Positions 1 through 6,158 of a stretch of DNA of 8,446 bases are shown piece by piece; position 1 is the first letter of the stretch, and each line of letters opens with the position of its first letter. The notes under the pieces were generated by a model. The model was not told the origin of the DNA and did not search any database. It saw only the letters and a program-made list of their open reading frames with translations. Both the position numbers and the translations under genes were made by a program. The stretch comes from an uncultured Dialister sp. (lineage in GTDB: Bacteria > Bacillota > Negativicutes > Veillonellales > Dialisteraceae). The stretch is taken from positions 1 through 8,446 of the forward strand of contig UQYL01000041.1 in the NCBI GenBank assembly GCA_900545365.1, written 5' to 3'.

Positions 1-67
1 TTTTGGCTGGCCAAAAAGAGAAATGAAGCCTCAAATGCAGCTCGGAGCTACAGAAGAATAATAGTAA

Positions 68-104
68 AATGAAGCACCCGCGGCAGCGAAGGATGTGGGC
101 CCGC
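68..104 (+). repeat. Imperfect direct repeat, left copy
   Basis: The left copy shares three blocks in the same order with 505-534: AATGAAGC, GCGGCAGCG and ATG(T)GGGCCCGC. It has a 4-nt insertion between the first two blocks. The copies lie on either side of the small minus-strand membrane gene. The GGGCCC core here sits in its own near-palindrome (92-107). Confidence 0.45.
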
Positions 105-155
105 ATCGACAGCTCCCGGCGGCCCCCCTTTTTCTCTGCCGTTTTTCTTCCTCCA

Positions 156-182
156 ATAAAAAAGCGCTCATAAAGAGCGCTT
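156..182 (-). terminator. Rho-independent terminator of the small membrane gene
   Basis: Read on the minus strand, an 8-bp stem (AAGCGCTC at 162-169 pairing with GAGCGCTT at 175-182, 5-nt loop) is followed by a run of T (the A-run at 158-163 on the plus strand). It lies 12 nt past the stop codon of the minus-strand small gene at 195-344, as expected for that gene's own terminator. Confidence 0.8.
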
Positions 183-194
183 ATGAATCCATAT

Positions 195-344
195 TCATTT
201 CCGCGGCCGCTTCACTGCAACCCATACCCATTGCACCGTGAAAAAGACGCCAAGGACGATACTTAAAACTGAGGTCGCATCCATTACCATCCACATCGCG
301 GCCACAGTCAGAAGGCCGCTGCCTACCAGCTGTTTTTCCGTCAT
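195..344 (-). CDS. Small hydrophobic membrane protein (49 aa), unknown function
   Basis: This short minus-strand gene runs from ATG at 344-342 to TGA at 197-195. A good ribosome binding site (GAGGAAG) lies about 5 nt before the ATG, and an intrinsic terminator follows the stop codon closely, so the unit has the signals of a real gene despite its size. The 49-residue product begins MTEKQLVGSG. It then has a long hydrophobic stretch (about residues 11-44) rich in Val, Leu, Met and Trp, broken by one Asp at residue 22, and ends with a basic tail, KRPRK. This suggests an inner-membrane protein with one or two helices and a cytoplasmic C-terminus by the positive-inside rule. I do not recognise a family. 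A weak -10 (TAAAAT, minus strand 383-378) may drive it, but no convincing -35 is seen. It is divergent from the flavin reductase gene and flanked by imperfect repeats. Confidence 0.7.
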   Translation of the reverse strand: MTEKQLVGSGLLTVAAMWMVMDATSVLSIVLGVFFTVQWVWVAVKRPRK

Positions 345-502
345 TTTATCTTCCTCATTTCCGTTAAACCAAAGACTATTTTATGATTCTATTGCATATT
401 GTTGAGTTTGGCGCGTCAACTCCTTTTGTTGGTTTAATGAGTATTTGGCGCTTCATAAGAGACTGCTCTTCGGTTTTCTGTTTCTTATGTATTTGAAAAG
501 GC

Positions 503-553
503 GGAATGAAGCGGCAGCGCCGCATGGGGCCCGCGCCGAAAGGGGCGCATTCC
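503..553. other. Potential three-way-junction RNA/DNA fold
   Basis: GGAATG (503-508) pairs with CATTCC (548-553). The enclosed sequence forms two more hairpins: GCGGC (511-515) with GCCGC (519-523), and CGCC (534-537) with GGCG (544-547). The fold lies just upstream of the flavin reductase -10 box, so it would be transcribed only from another promoter or on the minus strand. It overlaps the right direct repeat. Confidence 0.3.
505..534 (+). repeat. Imperfect direct repeat, right copy
   Basis: The right copy of the element at 68-104, with blocks AATGAAGC (505-512), GCGGCAGCG (511-519) and ATGGGGCCCGC (524-534). The first two blocks overlap here, while the left copy has an insertion between them. 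Confidence 0.45.
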
Positions 554-559
554 CTGCAA

Positions 560-568
560 TGATATAAT
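560..568 (+). promoter_or_regulatory. Extended -10 promoter for the flavin reductase gene
   Basis: TGATATAAT is a perfect TATAAT hexamer (563-568) with the TGn extension at 560-562. No good -35 lies 16-18 nt upstream, which is common for extended -10 promoters. The ribosome binding site GGAGG (585-589) and ATG (598) follow at normal distances. Confidence 0.65.
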
Positions 569-597
569 AAAAGAAGAAAGAAAAGGAGGCAGTTTCT

Positions 598-1110
598 ATG
601 AGCTATAAAGAAATCAAAGCGGAAGACCTCGCGTGGAATCCTTTCACGCAGATCGGCAAAGGGTGGTTCCTCGTCACCGCCGGAGACGGCGCGCGTTCCA
701 ATGCCATGACCGTCAGCTGGGGCGGTCTCGGCGTGTGGTGGGGGAAGAACGCCGCTACGGTCTACATCCGCCAGAACCGTTTCACGAAGACTTTCATCGA
801 CGGGGCGGAGCGCTTCTCCATCGCGGCGATGCCCGAATCGTGCCGGAAAGCCATGGGCTACATGGGTTCCCATTCCGGCAGGGACGGGGACAAATGGCAG
901 GCCGCGGGCCTCACGCCGGCGGAAATAGACGGCGTGCCCTGCCCGGCGGAAGCGGAGACCGTCCTCATCTGCCGGAAGCTCCTCGCCGCGCCGCTCACGC
1001 CGGATACGTACCTCGATCGATCCATGGGAGAGCGGTGGTACGCCGGGGAAGAAGGCAATTTCCATACCATGTACATCGCGGAGATCGAGAAGGTGTTCGT
1101 GAAGGAATGA
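598..1110 (+). CDS. Flavin reductase-like FMN-binding protein
   Basis: This 170-residue protein fits the flavin reductase-like (FMN-binding split-barrel) family. Family-like features are the core strand GWFLVTAG (22-29), the NAMTVSWGGLG segment (35-45) that in this family lies near the FMN phosphate, a TVYIRQNRFT strand-loop (54-63), and the KTFIDGAERFSIAAMP segment (64-79) found in this family's oxidoreductases. Members bind FMN or FAD and reduce flavin or small electrophiles with NAD(P)H. The substrate here cannot be told. The protein is cytoplasmic, with no signal peptide. The start is fixed by GGAGG 8 nt upstream and by the extended -10 promoter. It is a single-gene unit: its own promoter in front, a terminator at 1124-1146 behind. 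An alternative is a flavoprotein without reductase activity. Confidence 0.85.
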   Translation: MSYKEIKAEDLAWNPFTQIGKGWFLVTAGDGARSNAMTVSWGGLGVWWGKNAATVYIRQNRFTKTFIDGAERFSIAAMPESCRKAMGYMGSHSGRDGDKWQAAGLTPAEIDGVPCPAEAETVLICRKLLAAPLTPDTYLDRSMGERWYAGEEGNFHTMYIAEIEKVFVKE

Positions 1111-1123
1111 GAATGAGGGAAGG

Positions 1124-1146
1124 ACGGAGCTGCGGCTCCGTTTTTT
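1124..1146 (+). terminator. Rho-independent terminator after flavin reductase gene
   Basis: A 7-bp GC-rich stem (ACGGAGC 1124-1130 with GCTCCGT 1135-1141, 4-nt loop) runs into six T residues (1141-1146). It begins 14 nt after the stop codon at 1110. Confidence 0.9.
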
Positions 1147-1170
1147 CTGTCCTTCTTTTCATGGGAGATA

Positions 1171-1176
1171 TATAAT
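1171..1176 (+). promoter_or_regulatory. Candidate -10 box for the lonC-dnaB-udg operon
   Basis: A perfect TATAAT hexamer (1171-1176) lies between the upstream terminator and lonC. The spacing implies a leader of about 40 nt. The -35 region overlaps the terminator T-tract and matches the consensus poorly (TGTCCT or CTGTCC), so the promoter may be weak or activator-dependent. Confidence 0.55.
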
Positions 1177-1224
1177 AAAAAGAAACTGCTGAAAACATCC
1201 GGCTCTGCCGGAGAGGAGACATTT

Positions 1225-3168
1225 ATGGACGATATCAAGGATCTGATCGGGCGTTTCGTGCGCCGCGGGGAAGATCAGAATAAAACGGCGAGCGCCGATC
1301 TGAACCGGAAGATCAATGCGCTCTACTCGATCTACGCCAATCTTGTAGGCCCGGAGGAGCTCATCGTGCGGATGAGCCGCTATGACGCGCCGCGGTACAT
1401 CCACGATGAGGATCCGCGCCTGCGCCTCGTGGGGCTCCAGCGCCTCATTCTGGAGAGCCGCGATTTCAATCACCCGCCGGCGGATGAAGAGATCCCCTTC
1501 ATCCTGGACAATCTGGAAGAAAAGCTCTCTGACCTGCTCGCCCGGCGCGCCGTGGAGGAACAGCTCGAGCGGAAGATCACCGCCCGCCTCGAGGAGCGCC
1601 ATCAGGAATACGTCGATGAGATCCGCCAGGAGATCTTGGATGAGGAAATGGAAGACATCGAGACGCCCCAGAGCCGGGCGAAGATGGAGAAGCTGGAAGC
1701 TCTCGACAAGGTGAGCCTCACCGACACGGCCATGAAGGTGCTCCGCCCGCAGAAAATGTCGGAGATCATCGGGCAGGACCGGGCGGTGGAAGCGATGCTC
1801 TCGAAGCTCGGTTCCCCGTATCCGCAGCACATGATCCTCTACGGCCCGCCCGGCGTGGGCAAGACCACCGCGGCCCGCCTCGTGCTGGAAGCGGTCGCCG
1901 GGAAAGGGTGCTCCGCTTTCAAAAAGGACGCGCCCTTCGTGGAATGCGACGGCACCACTCTCCGCTGGGACAATCGGGACATCACGAATCCCCTCATCGG
2001 CTCCGTGCACGACCCCATCTATCAGGGGGCGCAGCGCGATCTCGCCGACGACGGCATTCCCGAACCGAAGCCGGGCCTCGTCACCGACGCCCACGGCGGC
2101 GTGCTCTTCATCGACGAGATCGGCGAGCTCGACCCGATCATGCTGAATAAGCTTCTGAAAGTTCTGGAAGACAAGCGCGTCCATTTCGAGTCCGCCTACT
2201 ACAATGAAGACGACCCGTGGATCCCCGCGTACATCCACAAACTTTTCAAAGACGGCGCTCCCGCGGATTTCATCCTCATCGGGGCGACCACCCGCCTGCC
2301 GGAAGAGATCAATCCCGCCATCCGCTCGCGGTGCGCGGAGATCTTTTTCGATCCCCTCTCGCCGGAATCCGTGGCGGCCATCGCCAGGGACGCGGCGGCG
2401 CGCCTCGGCGTGCCCATGGAAGACGGCGCGGCGGAGCTCATCAGCGAATACACCATGGAAGGGCGCAAGGCGGTGAATCTCCTCTCCGACGCCTACGGCC
2501 GGGCAGTGTACCGCGCAGGGACGACGGCAGGCGCGGCCATCACGCGGGATCTCATCCGGGAGACCGCCCGGGCGGCGCGCATGTCGCCGTGGCGGGAAAA
2601 GCTCGCGTCCCCCGTGCCCCGCGTGGGCCATGTGTACGGCCTCGGCGTGTCCGGCTACTGGGGCAGCATCATCGAGATCGAAGCGGCGGCCTACCCGGCG
2701 GCGGAAAAAGGAAAGGGCTCCATCCGCTTCAATGAGACCGCGGGCTCCATGGCGAAAGACTCCGTGGCGACGGCGGCCTCCGTGGTGCGCATGCTCCTCG
2801 GGAAAGACCTCTCCGACTACGACCTTCACATCAATGTGATCGGCGGCGGGAATATCGACGGCCCCTCCGCGGGGTGCGCCATCACGTCGGCCATCCTCTC
2901 GGCGGTGGAGAAAGTCCCTCTCCGGCAGGACGTGGCGCTCACCGGGGAAATTTCCCTCACCGGCGAAGTGAAGCCCGTGGGCGGCGTGCCGGAAAAAGCT
3001 TTCGGCGCCTGTCAGGCGGGCATGAAGACCCTCCTTATCCCGGAGAAGAATAAAGACGACATCCCGCCGGACGCCTTCGGCCTGCGGGTGATCCCCGTGA
3101 AAACTATCGAAGAAGTCCGGGCCTACTGCATGGTCCCCAAAGGAGAGACAGCCCATGCCGGCGAATGA
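1225..3168 (+). CDS. lonC: LonC-type ATP-dependent serine protease (Lon family)
   Basis: This 647-residue protein is a Lon-family AAA+ protease of the Firmicute LonB/LonC type (the spore LonC-like family). It degrades unfolded or regulatory proteins using ATP. Residues 1-160 form a charged, probably helical N-terminal region in place of the classical Lon N-domain. The AAA+ module follows: Walker A GPPGVGKT (207-214), Walker B VLFIDE with D297/E298, sensor 1 near GATT (353-356), arginine-finger candidates R367/R369, and sensor 2 GRK (413-415). The C-terminal Lon protease domain carries the catalytic Ser548 in DGPSAG and Lys591 in GGVPEK, so the Ser-Lys dyad is complete. The start is set by AGGAG six nt before ATG. 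The gene heads an operon and overlaps dnaB by 14 nt. In many Firmicutes this gene sits between rplI and dnaB; here a flavin reductase gene takes the rplI side. The symbol is used loosely: the Meiothermus protein called LonC is a different, ATPase-less type. Confidence 0.9.
   Translation: MDDIKDLIGRFVRRGEDQNKTASADLNRKINALYSIYANLVGPEELIVRMSRYDAPRYIHDEDPRLRLVGLQRLILESRDFNHPPADEEIPFILDNLEEKLSDLLARRAVEEQLERKITARLEERHQEYVDEIRQEILDEEMEDIETPQSRAKMEKLEALDKVSLTDTAMKVLRPQKMSEIIGQDRAVEAMLSKLGSPYPQHMILYGPPGVGKTTAARLVLEAVAGKGCSAFKKDAPFVECDGTTLRWDNRDITNPLIGSVHDPIYQGAQRDLADDGIPEPKPGLVTDAHGGVLFIDEIGELDPIMLNKLLKVLEDKRVHFESAYYNEDDPWIPAYIHKLFKDGAPADFILIGATTRLPEEINPAIRSRCAEIFFDPLSPESVAAIARDAAARLGVPMEDGAAELISEYTMEGRKAVNLLSDAYGRAVYRAGTTAGAAITRDLIRETARAARMSPWREKLASPVPRVGHVYGLGVSGYWGSIIEIEAAAYPAAEKGKGSIRFNETAGSMAKDSVATAASVVRMLLGKDLSDYDLHINVIGGGNIDGPSAGCAITSAILSAVEKVPLRQDVALTGEISLTGEVKPVGGVPEKAFGACQAGMKTLLIPEKNKDDIPPDAFGLRVIPVKTIEEVRAYCMVPKGETAHAGE
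3141..3145 (+). promoter_or_regulatory. dnaB ribosome binding site inside the lonC end
   Basis: AGGAG lies within the last codons of lonC, nine nt before the dnaB ATG at 3155. It supports the upstream ATG over the in-frame ATG at 3209, which has no comparable site. It also implies translational coupling of the two genes. Confidence 0.7.
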
Positions 3169-4570
3169 ACAGAGAAGAAAATACGAAAAAAGAGAAGACA
3201 CCGGCCTCATGGCGGTGGACCGCATCCCGCCGCAGAGCATAGAAGCGGAACAGTCCGTCCTCGGGGCGATGCTCCTCGATAAAGAAGCGGTCGTCGTGGG
3301 AGAAGACCTCCTCCGGGCGGAAGATTTCTACCGCGAAGCGAATGCCGTCATCTTCACGGCCATCCTGAATCTCGCCCATCAGGGCAAGGAAGTGGACATC
3401 CTCACCACATCGGAAGAACTGCGCCGCATGGGCCGCCTCGAAGACGTGGGGGGCGTCCTCTACGTGAATGAGCTCCCGGAACACTGCATCCTGCCGAAAG
3501 CCGTCCGCCGCCACGCGGAGATCGTCGCCGACAAGGCGAAGCTCCGCCGCCTCATCGACGCGGCCAATACCGTCGCGGCAGCGGCCTACGCCGGAGAAGA
3601 CGAGACCGTCAATATCGTGGACGACGCGGAGCGGCGCATTCTCGAAGTGGCGAAAGACGACCGGAAAGGAGACTTCGTCGCCCTCGGCGAAGCGGTGCAG
3701 CAGGAGCTCGCCGACATCAATACGAAGTACCAGAACCGCACCGGCATCACCGGCCTCTCGTCGGGATTCGCCAAATTCGACAATATCACCAGCGGATTCC
3801 AGAAAGGCGACTTCATCATCATCGCGGCCCGCCCCTCCATGGGCAAGACTGCCTTCGTTCTCAACATCGCGAAAAACGTCAGCCTCGGCGGGCACAAGAC
3901 CGTGGCCTTCTTTTCCCTGGAAATGCCGAAGAGCCAGCTCGTGCAGCGCCTTCTCTGCTCCACGGCCCTCATCGACAGCCAGAAGCTCCGCACGGGCCGC
4001 CTCACTACCCAGAAAGAATGGGCGAATCTCGCCAGCGCCGCCGGCGTTCTCATGGACGCGCCCCTCTACATCGACGACACCTCCGGCGTCACCGCCGCGG
4101 AGATCCGATCCAAGTCGCGGCGCCTGAAAGCCGAAAAAGGCCTCGACCTCATCATCATCGACTACCTCCAGCTCATGCAGAGCCGGGGCAGCCGCGCCGG
4201 GGACAGCCGCCAGCAGGAGATCTCCGAGATCAGCCGCTCCCTCAAGAGCCTCGCCCGCGAGCTTAATGTGCCCGTCATCGCCCTGTCCCAGCTCTCGCGG
4301 AGCGTCGAATCCCGGCAGGATCACCGGCCCTTCCTCTCCGACCTGCGCGAATCGGGCTCCCTCGAACAGGACGCGGACATGGTGGCCTTCCTCTACCGAG
4401 AAGCCTACTACAATAAAGAACTGGAAGCGGACGACGCCCGGCGGAACCTCACGGAGATCATCCTCGCGAAAAACAGAAACGGCCCCGTGGGCACCGTGGA
4501 AATGTACTTCGCCGGGCAGTTCACCCTCTTCTACGAGACGACAGACAGAGAAGAACCGGAAGGAGAATAA
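3155..4570 (+). CDS. dnaB: Replicative DNA helicase DnaB
   Basis: This 471-residue protein is the hexameric helicase that unwinds DNA ahead of the replication fork and recruits primase. The N-terminal helical domain begins at the typical PPQSIEAEQSVLGAML segment (25-40) and extends to about residue 130. A linker leads to the RecA-like motor domain, opened by GITGLSSGF. Motor motifs are Walker A ARPSMGKT (225-232, K231/T232), the SLEMPKSQL segment, Walker B IIIDYLQLM with D336, the LSQLSR motif, and a C-terminal KNRNGPVGT segment that holds the arginine-finger region. All are intact and the length is normal. About 20 extra charged residues precede the conserved domain; the ribosome binding site supports this longer start, but M19 is a possible alternative. 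The gene overlaps lonC by 14 nt and leaves three nt before the glycosylase gene, so the three are almost certainly co-transcribed. Confidence 0.97.
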   Translation: MPANEQRRKYEKREDTGLMAVDRIPPQSIEAEQSVLGAMLLDKEAVVVGEDLLRAEDFYREANAVIFTAILNLAHQGKEVDILTTSEELRRMGRLEDVGGVLYVNELPEHCILPKAVRRHAEIVADKAKLRRLIDAANTVAAAAYAGEDETVNIVDDAERRILEVAKDDRKGDFVALGEAVQQELADINTKYQNRTGITGLSSGFAKFDNITSGFQKGDFIIIAARPSMGKTAFVLNIAKNVSLGGHKTVAFFSLEMPKSQLVQRLLCSTALIDSQKLRTGRLTTQKEWANLASAAGVLMDAPLYIDDTSGVTAAEIRSKSRRLKAEKGLDLIIIDYLQLMQSRGSRAGDSRQQEISEISRSLKSLARELNVPVIALSQLSRSVESRQDHRPFLSDLRESGSLEQDADMVAFLYREAYYNKELEADDARRNLTEIILAKNRNGPVGTVEMYFAGQFTLFYETTDREEPEGE

Positions 4571-4573
4571 ACC

Positions 4574-5314
4574 ATGGACCTCTGGGGAAGAGAAGACGAA
4601 GAAGAAAGAACGCGCCGCCTCTTCGGCATCCACGCCGGGGCCGCGGAAGAAAAACACTTCGCCAGCCACGAAGAACTGGCGGCGGCCATTCACACCTGCG
4701 ACGCCTGCCATCTCCGGCAGGAAGGAAATCTGGGGCCCGTCCTCTCCAGCGGCCCCGTGCCCGCGCCGCTCATGCTCGTCGGCGAAGGACCGGGAGGTGT
4801 CGAAGACGACTGGGGCGCGCCCCTCATCGGCCCCTCCGGCCAGCTCCTCGACAAAGCCCTCGCCTCCGTAGGCATCACCCGCGACCGGGTCTACGTGACG
4901 AACGTCGTCAAATGCCGTCCCCGGGGCAACCGCACGCCGGACATCGCCGAAGGCCGCGCCTGTGCCGACCGGTGGCTACGCGAAGAGATCCGCCTCGTGC
5001 AGCCGAAAGCCGTCGTCGCCCTGGGGAAAGCGGCGCTCCGCTGGTTCCTCGGCCGGGAAGACAGCATCGTCCGCCGCCGCGGCCACTGGCTCGAATGGGA
5101 AGGCATCCCCGTCATGCCCACCTACCATCCCGCCTACCTCCTCCGCCAGTACGGCCGCGACCTGGTCGAATCGAAATGGCAGGTCTACTACGACCTGAAA
5201 GAAGCGAAAGAAAAAGCCGCCTCCGCCGCGCCGGACTGGGTCTGGAAGACCGATCCCCCGCCGGACCTCATGGCCCTCTTCGCGGGAGAAAGAGAAAAAA
5301 GACATCAGAAATAA
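4574..5314 (+). CDS. Family 4 uracil-DNA glycosylase (iron-sulfur type)
   Basis: This 246-residue protein is a family 4 uracil-DNA glycosylase, which removes uracil from DNA to start base excision repair. Relatives are often labelled as phage SPO1 DNA polymerase-related. The four cysteines that hold the 4Fe-4S cluster are present with family spacing: C42 and C45 (CDAC), C114 (VVKCRPRGNR) and C130. The uracil-binding motifs are also intact: GEGPGGVEDDWGAPLIGPSG (70-89), VTNVVKCRP (108-116) and TYHPAYLLR (183-191, with H185). The first 35 residues are charged and variable, and the last 40 are a poorly conserved basic tail. AGGAG eight nt before ATG overlaps the dnaB stop region, implying coupling to dnaB. 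It is the last gene of the operon before a strong terminator. Pairing with the helicase suggests co-expression with replication, which is inference. Confidence 0.92.
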   Translation: MDLWGREDEEERTRRLFGIHAGAAEEKHFASHEELAAAIHTCDACHLRQEGNLGPVLSSGPVPAPLMLVGEGPGGVEDDWGAPLIGPSGQLLDKALASVGITRDRVYVTNVVKCRPRGNRTPDIAEGRACADRWLREEIRLVQPKAVVALGKAALRWFLGREDSIVRRRGHWLEWEGIPVMPTYHPAYLLRQYGRDLVESKWQVYYDLKEAKEKAASAAPDWVWKTDPPPDLMALFAGEREKRHQK

Positions 5315-5316
5315 AG

Positions 5317-5338
5317 AGCCGCCGCGGAGCGGCTTTTT
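5317..5338 (+). terminator. Rho-independent terminator of the lonC-dnaB-udg operon
   Basis: AGCCGC (5317-5322) pairs with GCGGCT (5329-5334) across a 6-nt loop and runs into five T residues (5334-5338). The stem starts three nt after the glycosylase stop codon. Confidence 0.9.
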
Positions 5339-5410
5339 CATGCCGCCCGCGGAGGGAGCGGGAAAATGTGCGGGGAAACTGAAAAAAGCGGCGGTACCTG
5401 TCACAAGCGG

Positions 5411-5425
5411 CGTAAAAATTTTACG
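5411..5425. promoter_or_regulatory. Palindromic candidate operator
   Basis: CGTAAAA, a single central A, then TTTTACG form a perfect inverted repeat with 7-bp arms. TCACAA copies flank it at 5401-5406 and 5428-5433. It sits where the -35 of the downstream promoter should be, which fits a repressor site or a class II activator site. Autoregulation by one of the two LuxR-type products is possible but not shown. Confidence 0.5.
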
Positions 5426-5435
5426 GCTCACAAAA

Positions 5436-5441
5436 TATACT
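5436..5441 (+). promoter_or_regulatory. Candidate -10 box for the LuxR-type regulator pair
   Basis: TATACT matches TATAAT at five of six positions and lies 40 nt before the regulator ATG, with the ribosome binding site GGGGAGG (5465-5471) in between. No -35 consensus is present at the proper distance; the palindrome 5411-5425 occupies that place, so the promoter may depend on a regulator. Confidence 0.5.
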
Positions 5442-5481
5442 GGACACATATGACGCAAATGACAGGGGAGGTAAGAAAGCC

Positions 5482-6156
5482 ATGAAAAAAGAAGAACTGC
5501 TCGAACGGTCGGAGACCTTCCTCCAGGGATTCTTTGAAAAAGGACTGCCCGTAGAAGACCTCCTCGCCGGAGCCGATCCGGTCAACTTCAGCTGGATCGG
5601 GCCGGGCGAAAAAGAATTCTTCGACAACCGCGATGCCCTCCTCGCCTGGTACCGCCGCGCCGCCGTGCAGAAAGCCCGGAAGACCGGCCCCGTCACCGCC
5701 CTCGAAATGCAGTGCGCTTTCCCCGAAGAAGACGCCGCGGAAGTCACCGCCCGCTTCTGGGTGTCCGAAGAACGGAGCCGTCTCGAATACCGGGCCACCC
5801 TCATCTACACGAAAAAACAGGGCCGCCTCCTCCTCGTCCACGTGCACCTCTCCGCCCCGTGGGTCAGGGCCGCGGAAAGAGAAGACTTCCCCCTCATCCG
5901 GGGGCGCATCAATTACGAATTCCTCAAAGCCGCCGAAGAAGCCGGCCGCCATGCCGCCGCGCCGAAATTCACCGCTCGCCAGCAGCGTCTCCTCGCCTTC
6001 TTCCGTCAGGGATACATCTATAAAGAGATCGGCGAACTCATGAATATCAGCCAGCGCACCGTGCGCTACTACGTGAATGAACTCATTCACCGGTGCCGTG
6101 TGGAAAACCGGGCCCAGCTCATCGCTGCGGTCTTCCCGGACAAGAAAGGAAAATGA
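5482..6156 (+). CDS. LuxR/GerE-type regulator with NTF2-like N-terminal domain (first paralogue)
   Basis: This 224-residue protein joins two parts. Residues 1-130 resemble an NTF2-like/SnoaL-like cone fold: an N-terminal helix, a FSWIGPGEKEFF turn (36-47), a helix, then beta strands ending in LLLVHVHLSAPW (116-127). Such domains usually bind small ligands, but no ligand can be named. Residues 163-216 form a LuxR/GerE-type helix-turn-helix, with FTARQQRLL, KEIGELMNIS and RTVRYYV (192-198) as the recognition region, then ENRAQLIAA. There is no receiver domain and no N-acyl-homoserine-lactone domain, so it is not a typical response regulator or quorum sensor. The start follows GGGGAGG ten nt upstream. 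Its stop codon overlaps the in-frame region of the next gene, a paralogue of the same layout. Domain assignment of the N-terminal half is by pattern only. Confidence 0.8.
   Translation: MKKEELLERSETFLQGFFEKGLPVEDLLAGADPVNFSWIGPGEKEFFDNRDALLAWYRRAAVQKARKTGPVTALEMQCAFPEEDAAEVTARFWVSEERSRLEYRATLIYTKKQGRLLLVHVHLSAPWVRAAEREDFPLIRGRINYEFLKAAEEAGRHAAAPKFTARQQRLLAFFRQGYIYKEIGELMNISQRTVRYYVNELIHRCRVENRAQLIAAVFPDKKGK
6146..6151 (+). promoter_or_regulatory. Ribosome binding site deciding the second regulator start
   Basis: AAGGAA lies in the last codons of the first regulator. It is about eight nt from ATG 6159 but only about two nt from ATG 6153, so 6159 is the likelier start. The in-frame ATG at 6093 lies deep in the upstream gene, adds 22 residues unlike the paralogue and has no such site. 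Confidence 0.6.
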
Positions 6157-6158
6157 CC

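Noticed and set aside
2..61. Possible 3' end of a plus-strand gene entering from the left (stop TAA at 59-61)
   Set aside because: Only 19 codons are open, which is likely by chance, and no terminator or recognisable residues support it.
376..1065. Minus-strand open frame opposite the flavin reductase gene
   Set aside because: Shadow frame, rich in Arg/His/Pro, overlapping the promoter and gene on the other strand; no motif.
1159..3240. Long minus-strand open frame (693 codons) opposite lonC
   Set aside because: It mirrors lonC in a GC-rich gene with strong third-position C/G bias. Its product is rich in Arg, His, Gly and Asp with no recognisable motif, whereas the plus-strand frame has all Lon motifs and a ribosome binding site.
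3104..4711. Long minus-strand open frame (535 codons) opposite dnaB
   Set aside because: Same cause: a low-complexity shadow of the dnaB and glycosylase codon pattern, with no start signals or family motifs.
6093..6158. Upstream ATG extending the second LuxR-type regulator by 22 residues
   Set aside because: It lies inside the first regulator gene without a ribosome binding site, and the added residues have no counterpart in the paralogue.
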